DNA from: BOG-908 sp964250925
Lineage (GTDB): Bacteria; Pseudomonadota; Alphaproteobacteria; Acetobacterales; Acetobacteraceae
Length of the DNA: 26,063 nucleotides
NCBI GenBank assembly: GCA_964250925.1
Contig: CAXUHU010000042.1
Coordinates: forward strand, 1 to 26,063
Direction of reading: 5' to 3'
The notes beneath the pieces are model-generated. The model saw only the letters and a program-made list of their open reading frames with translations. It ran no database searches and was not told the origin of the DNA. The translations under genes were made by a program, and so were the position numbers. Positions 7,801-16,363 of the stretch are shown here, piece by piece. Positions within the stretch are counted from its first letter, which is position 1, and the number at the start of each line of letters is the position of its first letter.

Positions 7801-7861
7801 AAGTTTAGGGAGGAAACGCCAGTCACACGGCAGGAGGAGGAAAGTCCTCGTCCTGCCGGTG
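7765..7861 (-). ncRNA. MmgR/suhB-family (alpha-r8) small RNA candidate
   Basis: Three structures stack on the minus strand. First is a long hairpin (arms 7845-7861 and 7826-7841) with one mismatch and one bulge. Next is a short hairpin (7803-7817) whose 4-bp GTTT/AAAC stem displays CCTCCCT in its loop. Last is a perfect 8-bp terminator stem followed by seven T. The middle segment contains TTTCCTCCCT, the exact 10-mer that I recall as the conserved core of the MmgR sRNA (Rfam suhB), a roughly 77-base Hfq-dependent RNA that controls polyhydroxybutyrate storage in Sinorhizobium. The layout of 5' hairpin, core, terminator fits that family. The core is complementary to ribosome-binding sites. The 5' end is uncertain, no convincing promoter was found, and the family call is from memory. 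Confidence 0.65.
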
Positions 7862-7967
7862 ATCATTCCAACCCTTTGCCCCGGCGTCCACACAAAATGA
7901 CGTATGCTTGCGAAAGAATTTTGCACGCTGGACAGCAATCGCCGCGAAATTGGGCATCGCCCGCGAT

Positions 7968-8234
7968 TCAGGTATAATCGGCGGGCATTCCTAGGATGCC
8001 GTGCCGGAAGCTGAGCCAGTTGCTCTCGATCAGGCCGACCACGATCCCCCAAATCACGATTGCGGCCAGGGTGGTCAGAAGAAGCTTGCGTCCCAACCGA
8101 GGACGCTCAGGGGTACCCCGCCATCCAGTCGCAGGATCAGCCTCGGCCACCGGGTGCGTGCCGAGTGGCAATATAGCAAACAGCACGGTCCACCAAATGA
8201 GAGCGTATAACACGAAACCGGTCACCACGCCCAT
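7968..8234 (-). CDS. DUF1467 family small membrane protein (88 aa)
   Basis: This is a protein of unknown function with two predicted membrane helices (about residues 5-25 and 52-70), separated by a polar loop rich in Pro, Arg and Gly. The N-terminal pattern (WWTVLFAILPLGTHP) and the position between rnj and proS match the DUF1467 family of alphaproteobacteria. It starts 12 bases after the rnj stop. The stop TAG is itself part of an AGGGAG ribosome site seven bases ahead of the ATG at 8234, so translation is probably coupled to rnj. It is the last protein gene before the sRNA and terminator. Confidence 0.85.
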   Translation of the reverse strand: MGVVTGFVLYALIWWTVLFAILPLGTHPVAEADPATGWRGTPERPRLGRKLLLTTLAAIVIWGIVVGLIESNWLSFRHGILGMPADYT

Positions 8235-8246
8235 CGTCTACGCTCC

Positions 8247-9893
8247 CTACACACGCAGCAGATGAACATCCACCATCGGCTTCTTGCCCAGTTTGCGGCC
8301 GACGATCTTACGCAGGGCGGCGCGGGCGGCGTCCTGCAACGCTGAGTCGTCGCGGCGCAGTGGCGCCGGCAGGTCGGCCACCGCTGCGCCGAAATCACGG
8401 CTTAACCGGTCGGTCTCGGGGTCTTCAGGCTCGAATAGGCCGGGCGCGGTCACCCTGGCGCGGCCCATAACGCGGCCGGTTGCATCCACGGCCAAGCTGC
8501 CGACCACGACACCGTTGAACAACATACGGCGCCGCGCGGCCATCACCCCACCCTGCAGCGGAACCACGCGGTTGCCGTCCAGCGCCAGGCGGCCAACGGG
8601 CGCACTATCGGTCACCTGCGGGCGGCCAGGGTACAGCGTCAGTATGTCGCCGTTCTCCAGCGGCAGCGGTGTGGCGCCTAGTTCCTGTGCCAAGGCCGCG
8701 TGAGCGGTCAAATGGCGCCACTCGCCATGCACCGGCACCGCATATTGTGGCCGCACCAGACGGTACAACCGCCGCAATTCGTCGCGCGCGGGGTGGCCGC
8801 TGACGTGAACCATGTGGTCGTCATCGGTCATCACGCGTACGCCGCGGCGTACCAAATTGTCCTGCACGGCACCGATCGCCTTCTCGTTGCCGGGTATCAT
8901 GCGGCTGGAAAATATGACTGTGTCGCCTTCGCCCAACGCTATGCTGGGGTGCGTGTCGGCGGCCACGCGCGCCAAAGCGCTGCGCGCCTCGCCCTGGCTG
9001 CCGGTGATCAGGATCAACAGGTTTCCGTCGGGGACGTCGTTGGCAGCGTCCTCGGAGACGAATTGCGGGATGGTGCTGAGATACCCCGTCTCGCGCGCGG
9101 CGACCTCTAGATTGCGCAAACTGCGGCCGACGAGGGCCACGGACCGGCCCGCGTCGCGCGCCGCAACGGCGACGCTTTCGACCCGCGCCACGTTGCTGGC
9201 AAAACACGTGACCGCGATACGGCCCTCGATCGACTTGATGAGCGCGGCCAGTGAGCGGCGGACGTCTCCCTCGGAGCCTGAATGTCCCTCCACGAGCGCG
9301 TTGGTGCTGTCGCACACCATGGCGAGCACGCCCTCGTCGCCCAGAGCGGAAAACGCCGCTTCGTCGGTCGGCGGGCCTACCAGCGGGTGCGGATCAAGCT
9401 TCCAATCGCCGGTATGGACGATAGTACCATAGGGGGTGCGTATGGCTAACCCCTGCGCCTCGGGCGTGGAATGCGCCACCCGCAAAAATTGGAGCTTGAA
9501 CGACCCCAGCTCGAACGATCCTCCGGGTGGGACCACGTGCAATTTCACGTCGTTGACCAGGTGCGCTTCCGTCAGCTTGCGACGCAACACGGCTGCCGTG
9601 AACGGCGTCGCATAGACGGGGCACCGCAATTGCCGCCAGAGGTGCGCCACTGCACCCACATGATCCTCGTGCGCGTGGGTGATTATCAAGCCCACCAGCT
9701 TGTCGCGCCGCTCGGCGATAAAGGCGGGGTCGGGCATAATCACATCGGCTTCGGGCAGTTCGTTGCCGCCGAAGCCGATCCCGCAATCCACCGCGAGCCA
9801 TTGACCATCGCAGCGGTAGAGGTTGAGGTTCATGCCGATTTCGCCCGTCCCGCCAAGTGGCAAGAAGGCCAAGTCTCCAATGTGTGCGTCCAT
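8247..9893 (-). CDS. rnj: Ribonuclease J (metallo-beta-lactamase/beta-CASP RNase)
   Basis: RNase J degrades and matures RNA with 5'-to-3' exonuclease and endonuclease activity. In alphaproteobacteria it works beside RNase E, including in rRNA 5'-end maturation. The 548-residue protein has the metallo-beta-lactamase zinc motif HAHEDH (His73, His75, Asp77, His78). Later metal ligands include the HTGDWKLD segment, and a beta-CASP domain and a C-terminal domain follow. The ATG at 9893 overlaps the coaX stop as TGATG, and GAAGG lies upstream. An in-frame TTG one codon earlier is a less likely start. Length and motifs fit RNase J rather than RNase Z or CPSF-like proteins. The placement after coaX and before DUF1467 is the alphaproteobacterial arrangement. 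Confidence 0.94.
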   Translation of the reverse strand: MDAHIGDLAFLPLGGTGEIGMNLNLYRCDGQWLAVDCGIGFGGNELPEADVIMPDPAFIAERRDKLVGLIITHAHEDHVGAVAHLWRQLRCPVYATPFTAAVLRRKLTEAHLVNDVKLHVVPPGGSFELGSFKLQFLRVAHSTPEAQGLAIRTPYGTIVHTGDWKLDPHPLVGPPTDEAAFSALGDEGVLAMVCDSTNALVEGHSGSEGDVRRSLAALIKSIEGRIAVTCFASNVARVESVAVAARDAGRSVALVGRSLRNLEVAARETGYLSTIPQFVSEDAANDVPDGNLLILITGSQGEARSALARVAADTHPSIALGEGDTVIFSSRMIPGNEKAIGAVQDNLVRRGVRVMTDDDHMVHVSGHPARDELRRLYRLVRPQYAVPVHGEWRHLTAHAALAQELGATPLPLENGDILTLYPGRPQVTDSAPVGRLALDGNRVVPLQGGVMAARRRMLFNGVVVGSLAVDATGRVMGRARVTAPGLFEPEDPETDRLSRDFGAAVADLPAPLRRDDSALQDAARAALRKIVGRKLGKKPMVDVHLLRV

Positions 9894-10717
9894 CAATCGC
9901 CTTCGATCGTTCTTGTTCTGGTCGTGTCTGCAGGGTTACGGTGTAATCTGGGGGCGGGGTTGCGCTCCGCCAACATGCGTAGGCCGTCCAGCGTCAGATC
10001 CGGGTCGATTCGGTCGAATATCTCGGTGCCTTCGGAAAATAGCGGCGCCAGGCCGCCTGTGCCGACGATCTTAGCGGGCGTCTGGATCTCGCGCCGGATG
10101 CGCGTCACCAGTCCCTCGATCAAACCGACATAGCCCCAATATACGCCGGACTGCATGGCGGACACCGTGCCGGTTCCGATCACTGCCTGCGGTCGGCCGA
10201 TGCCGATACGGGGCAGGCGGGCCGCCGCCTGGTGCAACGCCTGAATCGACAGGTTGATTCCAGGTGCGATCGCCCCGCCGAGGTAGGAGCCGTCTTGCGC
10301 TACCACGTCAAAGGTGGTGGCAGTGCCGAAGTCGATGACGATCAACGCCGTGCGGAAATGGCGGTAGGCGGCGAGCGCGTTGAGCAACCGGTCCGCGCCC
10401 ACGTCTTCGGGGTTGTCCACGCGGATGTCGAAGCCCCAGTCCAGCGTCGCGCGCGCGACCAGCGGCTCCACCATGAACCATTCGCGGCAAAGCCGGCGCA
10501 GGTGGTAGAGAGCGGCGGGAACGACGGTACCGATCACCGCCGCACTGACCAGATCGGTGGTAAGACGGCTGTGTGTGAGCAACGTCATCAGCCAGACCGC
10601 GTATTCATCAGACGTTCGCTGCGGCTCGGTCGCGATGCGCCAAATTCCGGCCCAGCGACGCCCGTCATGTATGGCGAAAACGACGTTGGTATTTCCCGCA
10701 TCGACGACGAGCAGCAT
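9893..10717 (-). CDS. coaX: Type III pantothenate kinase
   Basis: CoaX phosphorylates pantothenate, the first committed step of coenzyme A synthesis. It belongs to the ASKHA fold and is not feedback-inhibited by CoA in the way of CoaA. The 274-residue protein begins with the nucleotide motif DAGNTN (6-11). It has GADR (107-110) in the pantothenate-site region and the conserved DFGTATTFD (129-137). The ATG at 10717 overlaps the birA stop as TGATG. An in-frame start 17 codons upstream would sit inside birA and adds no conserved sequence. Its 3' end overlaps the rnj start by one base. The pairing with birA puts two cofactor genes together (CoA and biotin attachment). Confidence 0.94.
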   Translation of the reverse strand: MLLVVDAGNTNVVFAIHDGRRWAGIWRIATEPQRTSDEYAVWLMTLLTHSRLTTDLVSAAVIGTVVPAALYHLRRLCREWFMVEPLVARATLDWGFDIRVDNPEDVGADRLLNALAAYRHFRTALIVIDFGTATTFDVVAQDGSYLGGAIAPGINLSIQALHQAAARLPRIGIGRPQAVIGTGTVSAMQSGVYWGYVGLIEGLVTRIRREIQTPAKIVGTGGLAPLFSEGTEIFDRIDPDLTLDGLRMLAERNPAPRLHRNPADTTRTRTIEGD

Positions 10718-11472
10718 CAGACGGGCAGTGCTGCGCGGGTTTTGGGCGCCGCAGTCAGCGTTGCGCACGGGGTGCTCAGGAAGACCTCGGCGCTGCTGAT
10801 CGGTGCAGGGTAGCCTTCAAGCAGCAACTCGCCGCGTGCCGTCAGTCCAGCGAAACGGCCCCGCAGGCGACGATCCTGTGTGGCGACATCGATGACGGTG
10901 CCAGGACGATGCGCGCGAGCAAGCCAAGCGGCATGGAAATCGGCAGTCGCCCAGCGGTCAAACTCTCCCAGCACGGCTGCAGCGATCGCTGCAGCCGGCG
11001 GCGCGGGGGCAGGAAGACAGGCGGTCAGCCGTCCTTCGCATTCCGGGGCGCGGGCCAAATTGGCACCGATACCGATAACGACCCAGTCCAAAAGGCCGTT
11101 CGGCAGAACACTGCTGTCGATCAGGATACCGCCGAGCTTCGCACCGCACAGAAGCACGTCGTTCGGCCATTTGAGCATGAGCCGTTCCGCAAACGGCGCC
11201 AAAGCAGAGTGCAATGCCACGCCCGCCAGCATCGCCCAGTGGCCCGGATCAGGTGTCCTTTTGGCTGGTCGCAGCATAAGAGACAGGTTGAGGTTGCCAG
11301 AGGGCGCGATCCACTCACGTCCCCGGCTGCCGCGTCCCGCCGTTTGAGTGTCGGCGAGAACAGCGAGACATCCTGGATCCCCTGCCTGGGCCGCAGCGAT
11401 AGCGAAATCCTGCGTGGAGGCTAGGCGTGCATATCTCTGCAACCGCCAGGACGACGGCTCAGCTTCGTTCAC
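10717..11472 (-). CDS. birA: Biotin--[acetyl-CoA-carboxylase] ligase, monofunctional
   Basis: This enzyme attaches biotin to the lysine of biotin-dependent carboxylases via biotinyl-AMP. In the 251-residue protein, the biotin/ATP loop is GRGSRGREW (46-54), followed by KWPNDV (101-106) and KLGGILI (112-118). The C-terminal small domain carries the usual beta-barrel. The N-terminal DNA-binding domain of E. coli BirA is absent, so it should not repress the bio operon itself. The start is a GTG at 11472 that overlaps the nuoN stop by four bases (GTGA). No better ATG lies before the active-site loop. It links the nuo operon to coaX with overlaps at both ends. Confidence 0.92.
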   Translation of the reverse strand: MNEAEPSSWRLQRYARLASTQDFAIAAAQAGDPGCLAVLADTQTAGRGSRGREWIAPSGNLNLSLMLRPAKRTPDPGHWAMLAGVALHSALAPFAERLMLKWPNDVLLCGAKLGGILIDSSVLPNGLLDWVVIGIGANLARAPECEGRLTACLPAPAPPAAAIAAAVLGEFDRWATADFHAAWLARAHRPGTVIDVATQDRRLRGRFAGLTARGELLLEGYPAPISSAEVFLSTPCATLTAAPKTRAALPV

Positions 11473-12890
11473 TCGAACAAGGCCTTTGCCGCCTGCGTGG
11501 CAGCGCCCAAGAACGGTGCTGGAAAAATGAAAAACGCCAGGGTGAACACGCCGGTTGCCAGGGCGACGAACGAGAGCGAGCCCGAACGCGCATCGAACGG
11601 CGCCTCCGACGGATCGAAGAAGATCACCTTAATAACACGCAAGTAGTAGAAGCAGCCGACGACGCTGGTGAGAACGCCGATGACGGCCAGCGTCCACATG
11701 CCTGAATCGACCGCAGCCTGGAAGACGAGAAGCTTGCCGAAGAAGCCAGCCATCGGCGGCACGCCGGCCATGCTGAACATGAAAATTGCCAACAGGGTGG
11801 CGAGCGTTAGGTCATTCTTTGCCAAGCCCCCAAGATCGCTGATCTTCTCGACAGCAAAACCGCGCCGACGCATGGCGACGATACACGCAAAACTTCCGGC
11901 CGACATCACGACGTACGTGAGCAGGTAGACCAATACGCCACGCACACCCGTCTGCGTGCCGGCCGCGAGGCCGATCAGTGCATAGCCCATGTGGCCGATC
12001 GACGAGTAAGCCATCAGGCGCTTGATATTCGTCTGCGCAATTGCCGCGAAGCTGCCCAGCAGCATGGATGCGATAGCAACCAATACGATAATCGGCTGCC
12101 ACTGAATGGCGACGTGGCCAAAAGGTCCAAACATCACGCGTAGAAGGACCACAAATGGCGCGACTTTTGGCGCCGTGCTCATGAAGGCCGTAACCGAGGT
12201 CGGCGCGCCCTCGTACACGTCGGGGGTCCACATATGGAACGGAACGGCGGAGAGTTTGAAGGCTAGTCCGGTGATGATGAAAGCAATACCGACGACCAGT
12301 CCTGTGGACACCTCGGTCGGGTCCGTAACGGCCTGCGCTATACGGGAGAAGTCCATCGTGCCGGAAAAGCCGTATGTCAGCGATATGCCGTACAGCAGCA
12401 AGCCGGAAGCCAATGCACTTAGCACAAAATACTTCAGACCGGCTTCAGACGAGCGCACATCGTCACGCGCAAATGCTGCAAGCACATACACAGCAAGAGA
12501 TTGCAGCTCCAAACCCATGTAAAGCGTCATGAGATTGTTGGCCGACGCCATGGCCATCATGCCGACCGTGCTGAGAAGCATGAGAACGGGAAACTCAAAC
12601 CGCATGATTCCCTGGCGCTCGTTGAAATCGAGCGACAAAATGGCACACAGGGCGGTGCCACCTAGGATCAGCAGCTTTGCATATCTTGAGAAAGCGTCGC
12701 TGATGAAAAGGCCATCGTAGCCTACCCCAGTGGCTGTGTTGGTTACCAGCACACCAACGACTGCGCACGCAGCGATGGCGGCCATCGTGCAGATAACACT
12801 CGCATCCCGCTTTTGCAGCACACCGGCGATCAAGATCGCCATGGCGCAAATAGCCAGCACGATTTCGGGAACCGCCAGGGCCCAGTTCAT
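11469..12890 (-). CDS. nuoN: NADH-quinone oxidoreductase subunit N
   Basis: One of the three antiporter-like proton-pumping subunits in the membrane arm of complex I. The 473-residue, almost wholly hydrophobic protein is predicted to have about 14 helices. It carries the conserved glutamate segment GLELQSLAVYVLAAF and the lysine/His segments around KLSAVPFHMWTPDVYEGAPTSV. The ATG at 12890 overlaps the nuoM stop by four bases (ATGA). It is the last nuo gene, but the transcript clearly runs on into birA. Length is close to other NuoN proteins. Confidence 0.96.
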   Translation of the reverse strand: MNWALAVPEIVLAICAMAILIAGVLQKRDASVICTMAAIAACAVVGVLVTNTATGVGYDGLFISDAFSRYAKLLILGGTALCAILSLDFNERQGIMRFEFPVLMLLSTVGMMAMASANNLMTLYMGLELQSLAVYVLAAFARDDVRSSEAGLKYFVLSALASGLLLYGISLTYGFSGTMDFSRIAQAVTDPTEVSTGLVVGIAFIITGLAFKLSAVPFHMWTPDVYEGAPTSVTAFMSTAPKVAPFVVLLRVMFGPFGHVAIQWQPIIVLVAIASMLLGSFAAIAQTNIKRLMAYSSIGHMGYALIGLAAGTQTGVRGVLVYLLTYVVMSAGSFACIVAMRRRGFAVEKISDLGGLAKNDLTLATLLAIFMFSMAGVPPMAGFFGKLLVFQAAVDSGMWTLAVIGVLTSVVGCFYYLRVIKVIFFDPSEAPFDARSGSLSFVALATGVFTLAFFIFPAPFLGAATQAAKALFE

Positions 12891-14425
12891 GGGACGGCCC
12901 CGGCCAGTTGCGTCGCATGATGAACGACATTCATCGCCTGACTATGGTTCTTCACCATGGCCCCTACCGTTCCATCGAAAAACACGGTGAAGCTGCTGGG
13001 GTATATTCCGAGCCACAGCGTGAGTATCGCAAGCGGAGCGAAGATGGCCATTTCGCGTGGTGAGAGGTCCAGTATGGAGGCCAAGTCAGGCCGTAGAAGC
13101 TTCCCGAAAACAATGCGGCGATAAAGGTAGAGCATGTAGGCCGCACCGAGCACCATGCCCAAGCTGCCGAGCAGAGCAAGCCATAAATTGACTTGGAACG
13201 CACCAACCAGCACCAGGAACTCGCCGACGAAGCCTGACGTGCCCGGCAAGCCGATAGATGCCATGGTGAACAGCATGAAAACGAAGGCGTAGGCCGGCAT
13301 TCGGTGACCCAAGCCACCATATCGCGCGATCTCACGCGTATGCATACGGTCGTAGATCACGCCAACACACAGGAACAGCGCGGCCGACACTATGCCGTGC
13401 GAGACCATCTGGAACAGCGCGCCGTCGATACCCTGAACGTTGAACGTGAAAATGCCGATCACGACAACGCCCATATGGGCCACCGAAGAATAGGCGATCA
13501 GTTTCTTCATATCCTCCTGTGCCAAGGCGACCAGCGAGGTGTAGATAACCGCAACGACTCCCAAAACGAACATGAGTGGTGCGAAATGCTGCGCTGCTAT
13601 CGGCAACATCGGGACTGAGAAACGCAGAAAGCCGTAAGCACCCATTTTCAGCAACACGCCGGCCAAAATCACCGAGCCAGCCGTCGGCGCCTCCACATGT
13701 GCATCGGGCAACCAAGTATGCACCGGCCACATCGGCACCTTCACCGCAAAAGAGGCGAGAAAAGCTAAAAACAGCCAAAACTGCATGCGCGCAGAGAAAG
13801 GCGTGTGCAGCAAGATACTGATGTCGGTCGTGCCGGCCTGCTGCCACATGGCGAGCAATGCCAGCAGCATCAATACAGACCCGGCAAACGTGTAGAGAAA
13901 GAATTTCAGCGATGCATAGACACGGCGCGGTCCACCCCAGATACCGATGATCAGGTACATCGGGATAAGGACGCCCTCGAAAAACATGTAAAACAAAAGA
14001 AAGTCGGCGGCTGAGAACATGCCCACCATCATCGTCTCGAGGATGAGGAAGGCGGCCATATACTCGCGCACCCTGACCTTGACCGTATCCCAGCTCGCCA
14101 AGATGCAGATCGGCGTGAGCGCGGTGGACAACAACACGAAGAGGACGGAAATGCCGTCCACACCCATACGGTAGCCGACGCCAAAACTGGGCAGCCAGTT
14201 GGCGGACTCGGTGAACTGGTATCCGGTTTGCCCTACATCGAACCGCTTCCACAGAACGAGGGAGATGAGAAAGGTGAGCAGGCTGGTCCACAAGGCGGTC
14301 CAGCGCGCGTTTTCGGCAACCGCGTCGCTGTCGCCGCGCAAGGTCATCAGGATAATGACCCCTAGCAACGGCAGAAATGTTACAAGAGAAAGCACCGGAA
14401 AGCCGGCGTTGTTTGCGATCGTCAC
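12887..14425 (-). CDS. nuoM: NADH-quinone oxidoreductase subunit M
   Basis: Antiporter-like proton-pumping subunit of the complex I membrane arm, between NuoL and NuoN. The 512-residue protein has the conserved charged segments FEGVLIPMYLIIGIWGG and KVPMWPVHTWLPDAHVEAP, with the functional Glu and Lys of the family. The start is a GTG at 14425, five bases after the nuoL stop, with TAGGTG just upstream. No nearby ATG gives a better N-terminus. It overlaps nuoN by four bases. Confidence 0.95.
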   Translation of the reverse strand: MTIANNAGFPVLSLVTFLPLLGVIILMTLRGDSDAVAENARWTALWTSLLTFLISLVLWKRFDVGQTGYQFTESANWLPSFGVGYRMGVDGISVLFVLLSTALTPICILASWDTVKVRVREYMAAFLILETMMVGMFSAADFLLFYMFFEGVLIPMYLIIGIWGGPRRVYASLKFFLYTFAGSVLMLLALLAMWQQAGTTDISILLHTPFSARMQFWLFLAFLASFAVKVPMWPVHTWLPDAHVEAPTAGSVILAGVLLKMGAYGFLRFSVPMLPIAAQHFAPLMFVLGVVAVIYTSLVALAQEDMKKLIAYSSVAHMGVVVIGIFTFNVQGIDGALFQMVSHGIVSAALFLCVGVIYDRMHTREIARYGGLGHRMPAYAFVFMLFTMASIGLPGTSGFVGEFLVLVGAFQVNLWLALLGSLGMVLGAAYMLYLYRRIVFGKLLRPDLASILDLSPREMAIFAPLAILTLWLGIYPSSFTVFFDGTVGAMVKNHSQAMNVVHHATQLAGAVP

Positions 14426-14430
14426 GACAC

Positions 14431-16362
14431 CTACCGTACGAGCAGGAACAAGCTGATCATGACGACGAGGCCAATTAGCATCGTGAAAGCATAGACAGCG
14501 ATGGAGCCCGTTTGGATGCGAACGACCTGCATAGAACCACCCTCGGCCATGCTCGCCAAGCCATTCGGCACGCCGTCAATGATTTGAGCATCCCCCACTT
14601 TCCACAGCTCTCGCCCAATCCACAGTGCAGGGCGAACAAACACGAAGTCGTAGAGCTCGTCGAAATACCATTTATTCAGCAGGAATCGATAGACCGGCGC
14701 GAATTGTGCCGCCAGGCGCACGGGTATTGCTGGGCTTAGGATGTAAAACCAGTATGCCATGCCGATGCCCAGCACGCCGGTAGCCGTGGGCAAGACGCCG
14801 ATGAGAAACGGCGTGCGCTCGACCTGCTCCAAGACGTGATTGCTCTCCCGAGTGAATATCGCACCCTGCCAATAGGCGGCGTTATGGTCGCCAATGAGTG
14901 CTGCATGGAGTAACCAGCCGGCAAACACTGCGCCTAGAGAAAGAATTGCAAGCGGGGCGGTCATGCTGAGCGGGCTTTCATGAACATGCGCCATAACGGG
15001 TTCGCTTGCGCGCGGCCGGCCATGAAAAGTCATGAACAGAAGCCGCCAGGAGTAAAACGCGGTCAGAAAAGCTGCAATGGTCCCGCAGACAAAGCCATAC
15101 ATGCCCATTGGGCTCGCTGCAGCATAGGTTGCTTCCAGAATTGCGTCTTTCGACCAATACCCGGCGAAATATGGAATGCCCGCCAGCGCCAGACTGCCAA
15201 GCCACATGGTGCCATAGGTGATCGGGACTTTCCGCCAAATGCCGCCCATGCGCCTCATGTCTTGCTCATCCGACATGGCATGAATTACGGACCCGGCACA
15301 AAGGAATAGCAGAGCTTTGAAGAAAGCGTGCGTAATCAAATGAAACATGCTGGCTTGATAGGCACCTACCCCAGCTGCCATGAACATGTAGCCGAGCTGT
15401 GAGCATGTGGAATAGGCGATAACGCGTTTAATGTCTGTCTGGACGCAGGCGACCGTTGCTGCAAATAGACACGTCGTAGCGCCAATGAACGTGACAAAGG
15501 TTAGCGCACGCGGTGCAAACTCCATCAGCGGCGACATCCGCGACATCAGAAAAACGCCGGCGGTCACCATGGTAGCTGCGTGGATCAAGGCCGAAACGGG
15601 TGTTGGTCCCTCCATCGCGTCGGGTAACCAGGTATGCAGTAAAATCTGCGCGGACTTGCCCATGGCGCCGATGAACAACAGAAGGCCGATCACCTCATAG
15701 CTTCTCGGGTTCGCGCCAAAAAAGCCGTAAGTATCCGTCACATGCTGTGATATTGCGCCAAAAATGGTTGGGAAATCGACAGCCCTAAACTTGAAGAATA
15801 CCAAGGCTATTCCGACTGCAAACGACAGGTCGCCAATTCTGTTGACGACCATAGCCTTTATTGCAGCCCGGTTGGCTGCAGGTCGATCATACCAGTAACC
15901 GATGAGCAGATAGCTCGCCAAACCAACCCCTTCCCACCCAAAGAAGAGCTGGACCAGATTATTAGCGGTCACGAGCATAAGCATGGCGAACGTGAAGAAC
16001 GATAGATAGGCGAAAAAGCGGGTCGTCGTCGAATGCTCATGCGCCATGTAGCCGACGCTATAGATATGGATGAGCGTCGCCACACAGGTAACCATCGCAA
16101 CCATGGAAACGGATAGCGAATCGAAGCGCAACGCCCAGTCAAGATGGAAACTGCCGGAACTGATCCACGTGGCTACCGGCAAGACGCTATCCGAAATTCC
16201 ACCCCAGATGTGCTGGTACCATGATGCTATCCCGCATATAGAGGCGAGTAGCATGCAGAGGATGGTGATCAACTGCGCTGGACGATCCCCCATGGCGCGG
16301 CCGGCAAAACCGCATACCAGCGATCCCGCCATGGGTGCGAAGACTGCGGTGGCAAAGATCAT
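14431..16362 (-). CDS. nuoL: NADH-quinone oxidoreductase subunit L
   Basis: The most distal antiporter-like subunit of complex I, with the long lateral helix that braces the membrane arm. The 643-residue protein shows the conserved GWEGVGLASYLLIGYWYDRP region, KSAQILLHTWLPDAMEGPTPVSALIHAATMV-type residues (about two fifths along), and a C-terminal extension with a final membrane helix. The ATG at 16362 follows the nuoK stop by one base. Both the length and the presence of the lateral-helix region argue for NuoL rather than a cation/proton antiporter (Mrp) subunit, as does its place in the operon. Confidence 0.96.
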   Translation of the reverse strand: MIFATAVFAPMAGSLVCGFAGRAMGDRPAQLITILCMLLASICGIASWYQHIWGGISDSVLPVATWISSGSFHLDWALRFDSLSVSMVAMVTCVATLIHIYSVGYMAHEHSTTTRFFAYLSFFTFAMLMLVTANNLVQLFFGWEGVGLASYLLIGYWYDRPAANRAAIKAMVVNRIGDLSFAVGIALVFFKFRAVDFPTIFGAISQHVTDTYGFFGANPRSYEVIGLLLFIGAMGKSAQILLHTWLPDAMEGPTPVSALIHAATMVTAGVFLMSRMSPLMEFAPRALTFVTFIGATTCLFAATVACVQTDIKRVIAYSTCSQLGYMFMAAGVGAYQASMFHLITHAFFKALLFLCAGSVIHAMSDEQDMRRMGGIWRKVPITYGTMWLGSLALAGIPYFAGYWSKDAILEATYAAASPMGMYGFVCGTIAAFLTAFYSWRLLFMTFHGRPRASEPVMAHVHESPLSMTAPLAILSLGAVFAGWLLHAALIGDHNAAYWQGAIFTRESNHVLEQVERTPFLIGVLPTATGVLGIGMAYWFYILSPAIPVRLAAQFAPVYRFLLNKWYFDELYDFVFVRPALWIGRELWKVGDAQIIDGVPNGLASMAEGGSMQVVRIQTGSIAVYAFTMLIGLVVMISLFLLVR

Positions 16363-16363
16363 C

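Noticed and set aside
7633..8052. Minus-strand 139-codon frame across the end of the DUF1467 gene and the sRNA
   Set aside because: It overlaps the DUF1467 gene in another frame, spans the structured RNA and terminator, and has no protein-like pattern.
13332..14291. Minus-strand 319-codon frame inside nuoM
   Set aside because: It is an out-of-frame shadow of nuoM, with an Arg/His/Cys-rich composition and no domain.
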